The notes: generated from the letters alone by a model not told the origin. Numbered from the stretch's first letter, positions 11,546 through 21,720 are shown. The stretch is 64,000 bases of DNA from Fermentimonas sp. (GCA_015478775.1 JADMKP010000008.1:62001-126000); one strand, 5' to 3'. Numbers and translations are program-made.

Positions 11546-11721
11546 TCTTTATTAACTCTTTTTGATAAATTTAAGAAATGAAATCTTTGTATAAATGAGA
11601 TTTTATATGACATTAAACTCTTTAGAACTAACGTTTATTGTTAACTTTAATGTTTAATTAAATTGAGTGAAACCTTTGAACTAAACAAATCGACAAAGGG
11701 CAAATTCTAAAGAAAGTTTTT

Positions 11722-13896
11722 ATGATATTGAGAAAGTTTATAATTGTACTTACAGTTACACTTGGTTTTGTAACTACTGCTTTTGGCGATGAAGGGATGT
11801 GGATGCTAAATCTTCTAAAACAACAAAAGCTCACAGAAATGAAGAGTATGGGTTTAGAGTTAGAGGATTATGATATTTATAATCCTGATGGTTCATCACT
11901 CAAAGATGCAGTTGTACAGTTTGGGAGGGGCTGCACAGGTGAAGTAATTTCTTCTCAAGGACTTGTTCTTACTAACCACCATTGCGGATATTCTCAAATT
12001 CAAAGTCATAGTTCTATTGAGAACAATCTACTTGATAACGGATTCTGGGCTAAGTCACTTGATGATGAATTGCCAAATCCTGGACTTACAGTAACTTTTA
12101 TTGAGAAGATTGATGATGTTACAGATTATGTAAATAAGTGCCTTAAACGTGACAGTAGTGAGGACTCTTTGGGTTTTTTTTATCTATCACCAGCCTATCT
12201 TAATAAAATAGCTAAAGAAAAAGTTGGTGAGGAGTATCTTAAATCCAATTTAGGCTATGAGATTGAAATTAAGCCTTTCTTTGAAGGTAATCAGTATTAT
12301 ATGTTAACAAAGAAAATTTATTCTGATATAAGACTTGTTGGCACTCCGCCAAGTTCTATAGGTAAATTTGGTGCTGATACTGATAATTGGATGTGGCCAA
12401 GGCATACTGGTGACTTTTCTATATTCAGAATATACGCAGACATAGAGGGTAATCCTGCGCCGTATTCTGCAGATAATATTCCTTTAAAACCAAAGCGTTG
12501 GTTAAAGATTTCTAGTGAAGGTGTTAAAGAAGGGGATTTTGCCATGATGTTGGGATTTCCAGGAACTACTAATAAATATTATACCTCAGGTGAAGTGGCA
12601 GAAAGAAGAGATATCGATAATAGAATAAGAATTGATATGCGTGAAGTCAGGCAAAATGCCATGCTTGAAGAGATGTTGAATAATCCTGAAGTTAAGATTC
12701 AATATGCTGCCAAATATAGTGGTTCAACAAATGCATACAAAAACGCAATTGGCACTAATTGGGCAATCGATTTGAGAGATTTTGAGGGATTAAAGAAGAA
12801 TGAAGAGCAAAGACTTATCAAATGGGCCCAAAATAATAAAGAGCATAATTATATTGAAGCTTTAAAAGAAATTGAGAGCATATTAAATGAACGAGCCGAT
12901 TTACGTTATAGAAGCTGGATGTTAAATGAAGGTATTACTAGAGCCATAGAATTTGCTGCAGTACCTACAAAATCTTCCGACGAATTAGCTGATGCAATTG
13001 AGGCTGGTGATAGAGATCTTGAAGCTTTGTATGAAAATCTTTTAAATGATTATAATAGGTTTGCAAATAAAGATTATAATATCGAAGTAGATAAGAAAAT
13101 TGCAAAAACTATGATTAGGGCATATATAAGTTTAATAGATCAGGATAAACAGCCTGTGTTCTTCAAACTAATATATACAGATTTTGATGGGGATATCGAC
13201 AAGTTTATTGATTATATATTTGAAAACTCTATTTTCGGTAATAGAGAAAATATCAATCATTTTCTTGCATCAGAAACTAAATCTGCCGAAACGCTTAGAA
13301 ATGACCCTATGTTTCTTTTTGTGAAATCTGTTAGAGATGAAGCTAGCGGTTTAAGCAAGAAATTATCTGCATATAATATACCTTTTGCAAAAGCACGTAA
13401 AACATATCTTAAGGGCATTCTAGAAATGGATGGTCCATATAAACATTTTCCAGATGCAAATCTTACATTGCGTTTAACCTACGGTGAAGTTAAAGGCTAT
13501 AATCCTAGCGATGGTGTGACTTATAGTCACCAAACAACACTAGAAGGTGTCATTGCTAAAGAAGACTCTACTAACTGGGAGTTTGTAGTACCTGAAAAAT
13601 TAAAAGAGTTGTTTCACAAAAAAGATTATGGTAATTACGAATTAGCAGAAGGTATTATGCCGGTTAATTTTATTGCCACCACTCATACAACAGGTGGTAA
13701 TTCGGGCAGCCCAGTACTTAATGGTAAAGGTGAGTTAATAGGTATAAATTTCGATCGCAACTGGGAGGGAGTTGGAGGCGATATACAGTATCTTCCCGAT
13801 TATCAAAGAAGCATAATTGTTGATATTCGATATGTACTTTTTATAATTGAAAAGTATGCAAATTCAACTCATTTAATTGTAGAATTAGAGCCTTAA
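11722..13896 (+). CDS. dpp11: S46 family dipeptidyl-peptidase, predicted DPP11 (Asp/Glu-specific)
   Basis: This exported serine peptidase removes dipeptides from the N-terminus of peptides, feeding amino-acid uptake in the periplasm. It is 724 residues with a signal peptide ending near residue 22 (TTAFGDEGMW). The catalytic triad is visible: His87 in TNHHCGYSQIQ, Asp231 in RHTGDFSIFRIY and Ser661 in TTGGNSGSPV. The specificity residue known from Porphyromonas gingivalis DPP11 (Arg673, 18 residues after the catalytic Ser655) is matched here by Arg679 in NFDRNWEGVGG, also 18 residues after Ser661. DPP7 enzymes have Gly there. I therefore predict preference for Asp or Glu at P1. The gene stands alone after a 234-bp upstream region and is followed by a DUF4488 lipoprotein gene on the same strand. 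Confidence 0.9.
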   Translation: MILRKFIIVLTVTLGFVTTAFGDEGMWMLNLLKQQKLTEMKSMGLELEDYDIYNPDGSSLKDAVVQFGRGCTGEVISSQGLVLTNHHCGYSQIQSHSSIENNLLDNGFWAKSLDDELPNPGLTVTFIEKIDDVTDYVNKCLKRDSSEDSLGFFYLSPAYLNKIAKEKVGEEYLKSNLGYEIEIKPFFEGNQYYMLTKKIYSDIRLVGTPPSSIGKFGADTDNWMWPRHTGDFSIFRIYADIEGNPAPYSADNIPLKPKRWLKISSEGVKEGDFAMMLGFPGTTNKYYTSGEVAERRDIDNRIRIDMREVRQNAMLEEMLNNPEVKIQYAAKYSGSTNAYKNAIGTNWAIDLRDFEGLKKNEEQRLIKWAQNNKEHNYIEALKEIESILNERADLRYRSWMLNEGITRAIEFAAVPTKSSDELADAIEAGDRDLEALYENLLNDYNRFANKDYNIEVDKKIAKTMIRAYISLIDQDKQPVFFKLIYTDFDGDIDKFIDYIFENSIFGNRENINHFLASETKSAETLRNDPMFLFVKSVRDEASGLSKKLSAYNIPFAKARKTYLKGILEMDGPYKHFPDANLTLRLTYGEVKGYNPSDGVTYSHQTTLEGVIAKEDSTNWEFVVPEKLKELFHKKDYGNYELAEGIMPVNFIATTHTTGGNSGSPVLNGKGELIGINFDRNWEGVGGDIQYLPDYQRSIIVDIRYVLFIIEKYANSTHLIVELEP

Positions 13897-13998
13897 AACA
13901 CTAACTATTATGTCTAAATAGTGTTATATGTTTATGAATACCTTTGATAAATCAGAATGAAATAGTGTATCCTAACTATACTTAAAAATGAAATTAAT

Positions 13999-14541
13999 AT
14001 GATAAAAAATTTGATTAGTCTTTTTTTATTAATTGGATTATTTGCTCTGCAAATCAGCTGTGGAACAACAAAATCTTCTGTGAGCGGGGATGTTGAAAAT
14101 ATTTGGGGACTATGGGAAGTAAAAGCTATTCATAACAGCGACGAGGAAGGCTATAAAGAAACGCCTCATGGCATGTTTAAAATGATTATGATGGATGGCA
14201 AGTTCATGAATTTTATGTCAACTAATAAAGGAGCAATAATTACGGTAGATGGCTCATACAATTTGAAAGGTAATATTTATACCGAAAAAATTGTTAACTC
14301 ATTTAACTCAACTCAGGTGGGTAAGGACAATCTTTTGCAAATTAAACTATCTAATAAGAATTTTATGTATCTGCGATGGTTTCAACCTATAGATGAATTC
14401 GGCGTAGTGCGTAATCGTTGGGTTGAGGAGATTTGGCAACGAGTTTTAATAGAAGATCTTGAAGAGAGTAATGTAGATTTACGTCAGGAGCTCAGAACTT
14501 TATTAACTGATGAAGACGCGATTAAGAAAGTTGTAAATTAA
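13999..14541 (+). CDS. DUF4488-like lipoprotein
   Basis: The 180-residue protein has a lipoprotein signal (MIKNLISLFLLIGLFALQISCG, lipidated Cys at residue 21), then a short Ser/Thr-rich linker and a lipocalin-like beta domain that begins NIWGLWEVKAIHN. The segment GSYNLKGNIYTEKIV and the later RWVEEIWQRV resemble the DUF4488 family of Bacteroidales, whose function is not known. TACCTTTG at 13939-13946 is a plausible -7 box for its own promoter, though a -33 element is not clear. A bidirectional terminator follows 7 bp after the stop. Confidence 0.75.
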   Translation: MIKNLISLFLLIGLFALQISCGTTKSSVSGDVENIWGLWEVKAIHNSDEEGYKETPHGMFKMIMMDGKFMNFMSTNKGAIITVDGSYNLKGNIYTEKIVNSFNSTQVGKDNLLQIKLSNKNFMYLRWFQPIDEFGVVRNRWVEEIWQRVLIEDLEESNVDLRQELRTLLTDEDAIKKVVN

Positions 14542-14548
14542 TCTAACA

Positions 14549-14575
14549 AAAAAGGCGGTCAATTACCGCCTTTTT
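14549..14575. terminator. Bidirectional intrinsic terminator between DUF4488 and O-acetylhomoserine sulfhydrylase genes
   Basis: An 11-bp stem (AAAAAGGCGGT at 14549-14559, partner at 14565-14575) with a 5-nt loop is flanked by A and T tracts on opposite sides, so it can work for both convergent genes. Confidence 0.9.
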
Positions 14576-14604
14576 CACTAATTTCTACTATTCAATTTAA
14601 TTTC

Positions 14605-15957
<1,353 letters not shown>

Positions 15958-15990
15958 TTATTTATATGTATAAGTACTAAATTAACACTT

Positions 15991-17196
15991 TTACTCTGCA
16001 AAAAGTCTACTTCTCGCAATCATGCACGCACCAATAACGCCTGCTTTGTTAGTGAGTTTAGATGCTACAATTTCAGAGTCTTTGTTAACAAGGTTAAGAG
16101 AATATTTTCTGATTGCACTTTTAATTGGTAACATAACAAAACCATCAGTTTCGGCAACCTGTCCACCTATCACAACTAATTCTGGATTAAAGATGTTGAT
16201 TAAGCCTGAAATATATCTTCCCAATTTATTACCTACTTCTTCAATTATCTCTATACAAAGCGTGTCTTCCATATTGGTGGCTTTAATAATATCGGTTAAA
16301 GTAAGTTTGTTTAAATCTTTAACCATATTTGTTAATATGGTGCTTTCTCCATTTGCTATGCGTTCTAAAACCATTCTGTGTATAGCCAAGCCCGATGCTT
16401 CTGTTTCCAAACATCCTTTTTTACCACAATGGCATAACAGCTCGTTTTCAAAAACGGGAAAGTGCCCAAATTCACCAGAGAACCCCGATTTTCCATAATA
16501 TGGTTTGCCATCAATGATTATACCCACTCCAAGCCCCCAAGAGACATTTACAAAAATAACGTTCTGTTCTCCATCAACTATACCCTTCATATATTCGCCA
16601 AATGCCATTGCACGAGTATCATTGTCGATTCCAACGTTATATTTTAATCTATTTGACAGAGTTTCACTTACTGGCCTTTCATTAAAATAAAAACTACTAT
16701 AGCTATAACCGGATTCAGGATTTACTCTTCCAGAAATATTCAAATTTACATTGAATATTTTTTGTTTCCGTTCACCTGTTCTATCAATAAAGTTTTGGAT
16801 ATAATTGCATAATTGATCTAATGATTCAGGTGTGTTCTCATAAATATATGATATTCCGAACTGCTTTTCTACGATATTACCGGTGAAATCCATTAAAGCA
16901 ATATGCAAGTGGTGTCGTGTCATGTCAACACCAACAAAATAAGCAGACGTAGGATTTAGTCCATATACAATAGGATGTCTGCCTCCAGGTGTATGTACTT
17001 TCCCAAATTCTGCAATCAGTCCTTGTTCCATTAATTCAGTAATGAATTTGGTAATTGTGGGTACACTCAAATCTAATATCTTTGACAATTCTGATATTGT
17101 ATCGTTGCCTGTTGAAATAAAGTGAGTTATGATATCTTTCTTTATTTGTATGTTTTTTGGACTTTTATCGCTTTTAAAGAAAAGATTTTTTACCAT
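15991..17196 (-). CDS. ROK family transcriptional regulator
   Basis: The protein has a winged helix-turn-helix at the N-terminus (about residues 15-65, with TISELSKILDLSVPTITKFITELMEQGLI), followed by a ROK sugar-kinase-like ASKHA domain. The ROK zinc motif is present as CHCGKKGCLE near residue 260. Many ROK repressors of this shape bind a sugar or sugar phosphate and control sugar uptake genes. The frame extends to a TTG at 17217, but the ATG at 17196 gives a better N-terminus and lies downstream of a TAATTTTG -7 box. Its promoter region carries the palindrome TTGATTAATCAA over the -33 element, which suggests autorepression. The kinase-like residues of the ROK fold are mostly kept, so sugar kinase activity is not excluded. 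The ligand is unknown; see the arabinose promoter for a possible target. Confidence 0.88.
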   Translation of the reverse strand: MVKNLFFKSDKSPKNIQIKKDIITHFISTGNDTISELSKILDLSVPTITKFITELMEQGLIAEFGKVHTPGGRHPIVYGLNPTSAYFVGVDMTRHHLHIALMDFTGNIVEKQFGISYIYENTPESLDQLCNYIQNFIDRTGERKQKIFNVNLNISGRVNPESGYSYSSFYFNERPVSETLSNRLKYNVGIDNDTRAMAFGEYMKGIVDGEQNVIFVNVSWGLGVGIIIDGKPYYGKSGFSGEFGHFPVFENELLCHCGKKGCLETEASGLAIHRMVLERIANGESTILTNMVKDLNKLTLTDIIKATNMEDTLCIEIIEEVGNKLGRYISGLINIFNPELVVIGGQVAETDGFVMLPIKSAIRKYSLNLVNKDSEIVASKLTNKAGVIGACMIARSRLFAE

Positions 17197-17255
17197 GACA
17201 TATGTTTTAAAGAACAAAAATAATCCTACTTATAAAAATTTATTCACTAGGATAA

Positions 17256-17285
17256 CAAAATTACAAAAAAAATTGATTAATCAAA
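17256..17285 (-). promoter_or_regulatory. Promoter of the ROK gene with overlapping palindromic operator candidate
   Basis: On the minus strand TTTG (17282-17285), 18 bp, TAATTTTG (17256-17263). The perfect 12-bp palindrome TTGATTAATCAA (17273-17284) covers the -33 element, the position expected for an autorepressor site. That the ROK protein binds it is inferred. Confidence 0.55.
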
Positions 17286-17682
17286 GATTTAGTAGTTATT
17301 CCTTCACTTAACTTAAATAAAACATATTCACCATCTTCCCCAAATTTACTTTATTGGTATTCTAAATTATCATATTCCGTTCGTCAGCTTTTTTCTTTTT
17401 CTTTTTATTTTCACAAGTATAAAACCAATTTTTTCTTTTTCTTTTTATTTCCTCAAGTACAAAACCAAATTTAATCAACTACTACAAGTAATATTTCGAC
17501 TTCTAAAAAACTCGAGTAAGCAAATAAATTCGGTTGATTAAATGAAATTTATAAAACTATATTACTACATAGTTTGTTGTTTAATTAACAAATGAATGAA
17601 AAAAAACATTATTATACCAAAGTGATAAGCGTTTCATTCTAATTGGAGTTTTTTATAAATATAAACTAAAAATAGGAATAAT
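17286..17682. other. Long AT-rich intergenic region between the ROK gene and a small membrane-protein gene
   Basis: No credible ORF is present. It contains a 40-bp tandem duplication (listed separately) and an 11-bp inverted repeat, ATTTAATCAAC at 17469-17479 and GTTGATTAAAT at 17533-17543, separated by 53 bp. Both arms contain the GATTAA core also found in the ROK promoter palindrome. The region may be a regulatory stretch for the divergent genes, with sites that could be bridged by a multimeric regulator. Confidence 0.5.
17389..17468. repeat. Tandem duplication of a 40-bp unit
   Basis: Two adjacent 40-bp units (17389-17428 and 17429-17468) differ at three positions. Each starts with a pyrimidine tract (TTTTTTCTTTTTCTTTTT) and ends with AAAACCAA. 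No coding potential is seen. Confidence 0.9.
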
Positions 17683-17901
17683 ATGAGAATGGTTATAGGT
17701 GTTATTTTAATTATTGTTGCCATATTCTTAGCCTACTTAGGCATAACTGGGTTACAGGAAAGCACATCAGCTGTAAATTTTTTGGGAATTGAATTAAGAG
17801 CCGAAGATAGTGGAGCCAAACAAGTTGCAGTTATTGAATTAGTAGGGGCTGTTGTAGCTTTTATAGGAGGAATTACTTTGCTAAGATCAAAAAATAGATA
17901 A
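17683..17901 (+). CDS. Small two-helix membrane protein (DUF3185-like)
   Basis: The 72-residue product has a hydrophobic N-terminal helix (about residues 3-24, MVIGVILIIVAIFLAYLG), a polar middle of about 25 residues (GIELRAEDSGAKQ) and a second helix (about 48-66) ending in LLRSKNR. This layout resembles the small DUF3185 membrane proteins, whose function is unknown. The match is by overall shape, not by a diagnostic motif. The gene is isolated, downstream of a long intergenic region and upstream of a convergent tRNA gene. Confidence 0.65.
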   Translation: MRMVIGVILIIVAIFLAYLGITGLQESTSAVNFLGIELRAEDSGAKQVAVIELVGAVVAFIGGITLLRSKNR

Positions 17902-17997
17902 GACTTTTGTGGTATATAATGTGATGCATTATTAACTAAAGCAATAAAGAGTATTCTTTAACGTTAAAGGAAAATGAGATTTAAGATTCATAAAGAG

Positions 17998-18081
17998 TAC
18001 CCAGAGTCGGGATCGAACCGACAAGGACTTGCATCCATTGGTGTTTGAGACCAACGCGTCTACCAATTCCGCCATCTGGGC
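17998..18081 (-). tRNA. tRNA-Leu (anticodon CAA)
   Basis: Read on the minus strand, the 84-nt sequence folds as a class II tRNA with acceptor arm GCCCAGA/TCTGGGT (a G-U pair at the end), discriminator A, D-arm GGCGGAATTGGTAGACGC, anticodon stem TTGGT/ACCAA with loop CTCAAAC, a long variable arm and T-arm GGTTCGATCCC. The anticodon at 18045-18047 is CAA, so it reads UUG. CCA is not encoded. The long variable arm and anticodon agree on leucine. Downstream, CTTTAACGTTAAAG at 17956-17969 is a perfect 14-bp palindrome of unknown role. Confidence 0.97.
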
Positions 18082-18233
18082 ATTTTCTTTTTGTGGAAAA
18101 GTGAGTGCAAAAGTACACATATTTTTGGAATTACAAAATTTTTTATACTTTTTATCTTATCTTGATACTCATTTTACTATATAATTATATTGAGTAAGAA
18201 TCAGAAATTTTTATTATCTTTAAAGTTGAAATT

Positions 18234-18274
18234 ATATATCCCATAGGTATGATACATAATGGGATATATTTTTT
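18234..18274 (+). terminator. Terminator-like hairpin in the manC upstream region
   Basis: An 11-bp perfect stem (ATATATCCCAT at 18234-18244 with partner at 18259-18269) with a 14-nt loop is followed by six T residues on the plus strand. It lies 89 bp upstream of manC and has no plus-strand gene directly before it, so it could be the end of a small transcript or an attenuator in the manC leader. Confidence 0.6.
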
Positions 18275-18362
18275 CATTATAAAACTGATAGTTTGAAATG
18301 TTTAGAGTTCTGAATGTTCTCAAAAATATTTGATAATTTAAAAAACATATATAATATTGGTA

Positions 18363-19442
18363 ATGAAGAAAAACAACTATTGTATAATAATGAGCGGCGG
18401 TGTAGGAAGTCGCTTCTGGCCTTTTAGCAAAGAGAATAAACCTAAACAATTTCTCGATTTCTTTGGCTCAGGCAGATCATTGCTCCAAAGTACTTATGAT
18501 CGTTTTAAAAAGATAGTACCTGCAGAGAACATCTATATAGTAACTAATGATGCTTATGCAGATATGACAATAAAGCAATTGCCAGAACTTACAAACGATC
18601 AACTTCTTCTGGAGCCAATGAGAAGGAATACTGCACCCGCTATTGCATTTGCAACATTCAGAATTAAAGCTGTTAATCCTCAGGCAAATATTATAGTTGC
18701 ACCTTCTGATCATTTGATTTTAAAGGAGGATGAGTTTATAGCTGATATGCAGAAAGGGCTTAATTTTGTATCAAAAAATCCTGTATTGTTAACTTTAGGT
18801 ATAACTCCGAGCAGACCCGAAACTGGATATGGGTATATTCAGGTTGATAATGAAGAGAGTAGCGGCATACATAAGGTAAAAGCTTTTACTGAGAAGCCTA
18901 ACCTAGAGCTAGCAACCAAATTTATAGAAAGTGGTGAGTTTGTATGGAATTCAGGTATTTTTCTTTGGAATGTAGATACCATTTTAGAAGCATTTGAAAA
19001 ATATCTTCCCGATATTAGTCACAAATTTAAAGAAGGAGATAAGTTTTTTAATACTCCATCCGAGAAGAAATTTATTGACGAGAGTTTCCCTTTTTGCCCT
19101 AATGTGTCTATAGACTATGGAGTTATGGAAAAAGCGAACAATGTTTATGTTAACATCTCAAACTTCGGTTGGAGCGATTTAGGCACCTGGGGTGCACTAC
19201 ATGAAGTTTCAGAGAAAGATAAAAACAATAATGCCAACTTAAATTGTAAAACACTTTTTGTTGAAAGTAGCGATAATATTGTTGCTATGAACGAAGATAA
19301 ACTTGTAGTATTACAAGGTCTTAAAGATTATATTGTAGCAGAGTCTGATAATGTTCTTCTTATTTGTAAAAAGAGTGAAGAGCAACGGATAAAGCAATTT
19401 GTTACTGACGTGAAATTTAGTTTTGGCGATGAGTTTGTTTAA
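18363..19442 (+). CDS. manC: Mannose-1-phosphate guanylyltransferase
   Basis: The enzyme makes GDP-mannose from mannose 1-phosphate and GTP in the cytoplasm, for GDP-fucose, O-antigen and capsule synthesis. The 359-residue protein begins MKKNNYCIIMSGGVGSRFWPFSKE, with the nucleotide-binding signature GGVGSRFWPFSKENKPKQF. FVWNSGIFLWNVDTIL and the FGWSDLGTWGALHE segment are conserved active-site regions. It lacks the cupin isomerase domain found in bifunctional ManC/GMP enzymes, so it is the monofunctional form. A TTG at 18357 in frame is possible, but the ATG at 18363 is preferred. It is a single gene ended by a strong hairpin. Confidence 0.92.
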   Translation: MKKNNYCIIMSGGVGSRFWPFSKENKPKQFLDFFGSGRSLLQSTYDRFKKIVPAENIYIVTNDAYADMTIKQLPELTNDQLLLEPMRRNTAPAIAFATFRIKAVNPQANIIVAPSDHLILKEDEFIADMQKGLNFVSKNPVLLTLGITPSRPETGYGYIQVDNEESSGIHKVKAFTEKPNLELATKFIESGEFVWNSGIFLWNVDTILEAFEKYLPDISHKFKEGDKFFNTPSEKKFIDESFPFCPNVSIDYGVMEKANNVYVNISNFGWSDLGTWGALHEVSEKDKNNNANLNCKTLFVESSDNIVAMNEDKLVVLQGLKDYIVAESDNVLLICKKSEEQRIKQFVTDVKFSFGDEFV

Positions 19443-19482
19443 TTCATCGGAAACGGATTAGTAATAGTGACTTGTCTAAAAC

Positions 19483-19519
19483 AAGAAAGAGTCCGGTGTT
19501 CAACGCCGGACTCTTTCTT
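19483..19519. terminator. Bidirectional intrinsic terminator between manC and the arabinose cluster
   Basis: A 17-bp stem (19483-19499 with 19503-19519, one G-T pair) and a 3-nt loop carry the core AGAGTCCGG. T-rich sequence follows on plus and A-rich sequence precedes it, so it can end both manC and the last arabinosidase gene. Confidence 0.93.
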
Positions 19520-19550
19520 TTCATATGAGTTTGACTTTTTTTCTTTTTAT

Positions 19551-21515
19551 TTAATCTGTATATTTAATAACCCACATATTAAATGAATTAGGCTCAACTT
19601 CTAAATCTAATTTTGTGCCATCAATAGTTTTTGAAACTGTCTTAGGAATAATAGTTTTGGGGTTATCAAGACTGTTCTCAAGATCTTTTGCTCCAGTAAG
19701 AACTGTAAATTCAAGAGCAGGTTGAATTCTCATTTTTCTTTTTATTCCCTCCAGGCTGATATTAATGTTTTTAATATCTTCAGATGCATTGCTCAATTTA
19801 ATAATTATTTCCTTTTTATCGGTATCTACTACAGATGAGGCATATAAACCTTCCTGACCTATAAGCGGCTTCTTGTTCCATGTAATTGGTAAAACATTTG
19901 TACCACTATTATGTGCGTATAATTTTTGTACGTAATAGTTAGGTGTACGTGCAACACGCAGATTGTCAAACCAAATCAAATCGGGGCGCCACTGCCATGC
20001 ATCAACGTGTGCCAAAAGGGGTGCATATGTAGCCATATGTACTATATCTGCATTTCTTTCCAATCCAGTCATAAATGCAGCTTCAGTTAAAGCAGATTCT
20101 AGGTTGTTTTTCCTGTTATTGTGGTGACTGGCATATTCTCCTGCAAATACTTTTGGCCCTTTTCTGTCATACGAGTCATAACGATCTGCTTGATTAAGGA
20201 ACCATTCTGGTGAGCGATAGTAATGCTCATCTACCAAATCTACTTTTAATCTTTTCATCTCGGGCCATAAGTATTCAAAATCTTTTCCTTCGGCTTGAGG
20301 GCCTGAGCTCCCAACAATTTTAATTTCAGGATATTTTGATCGAATAGCTTCAATAAATTTTTCTAGTCTTGCAGGATATTCTGGTCCCCACTGTTCGTTA
20401 CCTATACCGATAAACTTCATATTAAATGGTTCGGGATGGCCCATTTCGGCTCTAATTTTTCCCCACTCAGTAGTAATATCACCATTTGCAAATTCAATTA
20501 AATCTAATGCATCTTGAATGTAGTCACCTAACTCTCCAACAGGTACATGACAATGTTCTCCATCGTTCTGATATTGACAAGCAAGTCCCGCGTTTACAAC
20601 CGGAAGTGGCTCCGCTCCTAAATCTTCTGAAAGAAGAAAGAGTTCATAGAAGCCCATGCCGTAAGTTTGGAAATAATCAGGAAAAAGTCGGTTGTCAAAA
20701 GTATAATGCCATCTGTTTTCATTTAAAGGGCGATTTTCAACTTGTCCAATCGATTTCTTCCAATCGTAGCGTGTTTCCAAATCAGTTCCTTCAACTATAC
20801 ATCCTCCGGGGAATCGGAATAACCCAGGGTTTAACTCGTTAAGAGCATCAACAAGGTCACGTCGTAGACCGTTCTCCCTTCCTTTCCATGTATCGGTAGG
20901 AAAAAGTGAAATGTGCTCTAGGTCGAGTGAACCTGCTGATTTAAGAAATATACGTAATGATGCTTTCTCTTCTACTTTAGGGGAAGTTAAAACAACCTCA
21001 TATTTTTTCCATTCACTGGATGTGATTTCCAATTCCTTTCTTTCAAAAGGGTTGTTTTCAGCATCAATAAACTCAATACGAATTTTCTGAGCTGTATTAC
21101 TGTCTACAGTTCTTGCCCACACAGAAAAGCGATAAGTTGCATCTTTTTTAAGTCCTATGCCTATAAATCCCTCATTCTCAAGTCCAGTATGCTTATGATC
21201 ATGACCTGCGCCACTTAAACGAACATAGTTTGGATTTCTGTCAAAAGGTCCGTCCTCATTTTTTACGCTTACGTTTCCGAAAGTTGTCCATCCCATTAAT
21301 GATTGTGGAAAGTCAAACGAGCGGTTTTTTATAAGTTCCGCATACAGTCCACCGTCTGCACCGAAGTTAATATCTTCGAAAAACAATCCATACATATAAG
21401 GCTGAACTTTAGCTCCAACTTTATTTACATTAACAACCAATTCATAATTCTGTTGTTGTGCAAAAATGCTAAGTGAAATACTAGCAAGTACAAAAATCAT
21501 TAAATACTTCTTCAT
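19551..21515 (-). CDS. Exported GH51 alpha-L-arabinofuranosidase with inserted carbohydrate-binding-like domain
   Basis: The enzyme hydrolyses terminal alpha-L-arabinofuranosyl residues from arabinan or arabinoxylan fragments. The 654-residue protein has a signal peptide ending about residue 19 (SLSIFAQQQ). The GH51 barrel starts GLFFEDINFGADGGLYAEL and is interrupted at about 70-205 by a beta-sandwich resembling CBM4/9 (NPNYVRLSG...SLDLEHISLFP). Catalytic residues are the acid/base Glu374 in GIGNEQWG and the nucleophile Glu460 in FAGEYASH. The C-terminal beta domain is present. It is the last gene of the arabinose cluster, 278 bp downstream of the preceding gene, and that gap holds an 11-bp-phased repeat array. 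One of three GH51 paralogues in the cluster; its domain insert and similar architecture link it to the GH51 part of the 26020-28614 protein more than to the 32820-34364 protein. Confidence 0.92.
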   Translation of the reverse strand: MKKYLMIFVLASISLSIFAQQQNYELVVNVNKVGAKVQPYMYGLFFEDINFGADGGLYAELIKNRSFDFPQSLMGWTTFGNVSVKNEDGPFDRNPNYVRLSGAGHDHKHTGLENEGFIGIGLKKDATYRFSVWARTVDSNTAQKIRIEFIDAENNPFERKELEITSSEWKKYEVVLTSPKVEEKASLRIFLKSAGSLDLEHISLFPTDTWKGRENGLRRDLVDALNELNPGLFRFPGGCIVEGTDLETRYDWKKSIGQVENRPLNENRWHYTFDNRLFPDYFQTYGMGFYELFLLSEDLGAEPLPVVNAGLACQYQNDGEHCHVPVGELGDYIQDALDLIEFANGDITTEWGKIRAEMGHPEPFNMKFIGIGNEQWGPEYPARLEKFIEAIRSKYPEIKIVGSSGPQAEGKDFEYLWPEMKRLKVDLVDEHYYRSPEWFLNQADRYDSYDRKGPKVFAGEYASHHNNRKNNLESALTEAAFMTGLERNADIVHMATYAPLLAHVDAWQWRPDLIWFDNLRVARTPNYYVQKLYAHNSGTNVLPITWNKKPLIGQEGLYASSVVDTDKKEIIIKLSNASEDIKNINISLEGIKRKMRIQPALEFTVLTGAKDLENSLDNPKTIIPKTVSKTIDGTKLDLEVEPNSFNMWVIKYTD

Positions 21516-21610
21516 ACTGTTTTTTAGTTTAAAAGGTGTGTGTGTCGTCCTGATTTTAATTTACATTTAGTGTAAACCTATTTCAGGACTAGACAGTGTT
21601 ACATATATAA

Positions 21611-21720
21611 TGCCTGTACCTTGTTCGTACCTGGCTCTTATGTTGCTCGTATAATGTTCGTATATAACCCTTTTATATAAGACTAATATAAGACTAATAT
21701 AAGACTAATATAAGACTAAT
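21611..21720. repeat. Array with 11-bp period in the leader of the last GH51 gene
   Basis: Four perfect copies of ATAAGACTAAT occupy 21677-21720. Upstream in the same register, with an 11-bp step, degenerate units start at 21611, 21622, 21633, 21644 and 21655 and share a TG(T/C)TCGTA-like core. One unit (21666-21676) matches neither family. The whole stretch is 110 bp. It lies between two minus-strand genes and 91 bp or more upstream of the GH51 start at 21515. The period is close to one helical turn. Confidence 0.85.

Noticed and set aside
16022-16498. 158-codon frame on plus strand
   Set aside because: It is antisense to the ROK gene, whose protein has clear motifs; the plus frame has none.
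17956-17969. Perfect 14-bp palindrome downstream of tRNA-Leu
   Set aside because: It has no loop, no T tract and no repeat elsewhere that I could see, so I could not assign it a role.
21677-21720. Possible CRISPR or microsatellite locus
   Set aside because: Units are 11 bp with no spacers and no cas genes nearby, so it is not CRISPR; it is treated as a phased tandem repeat.
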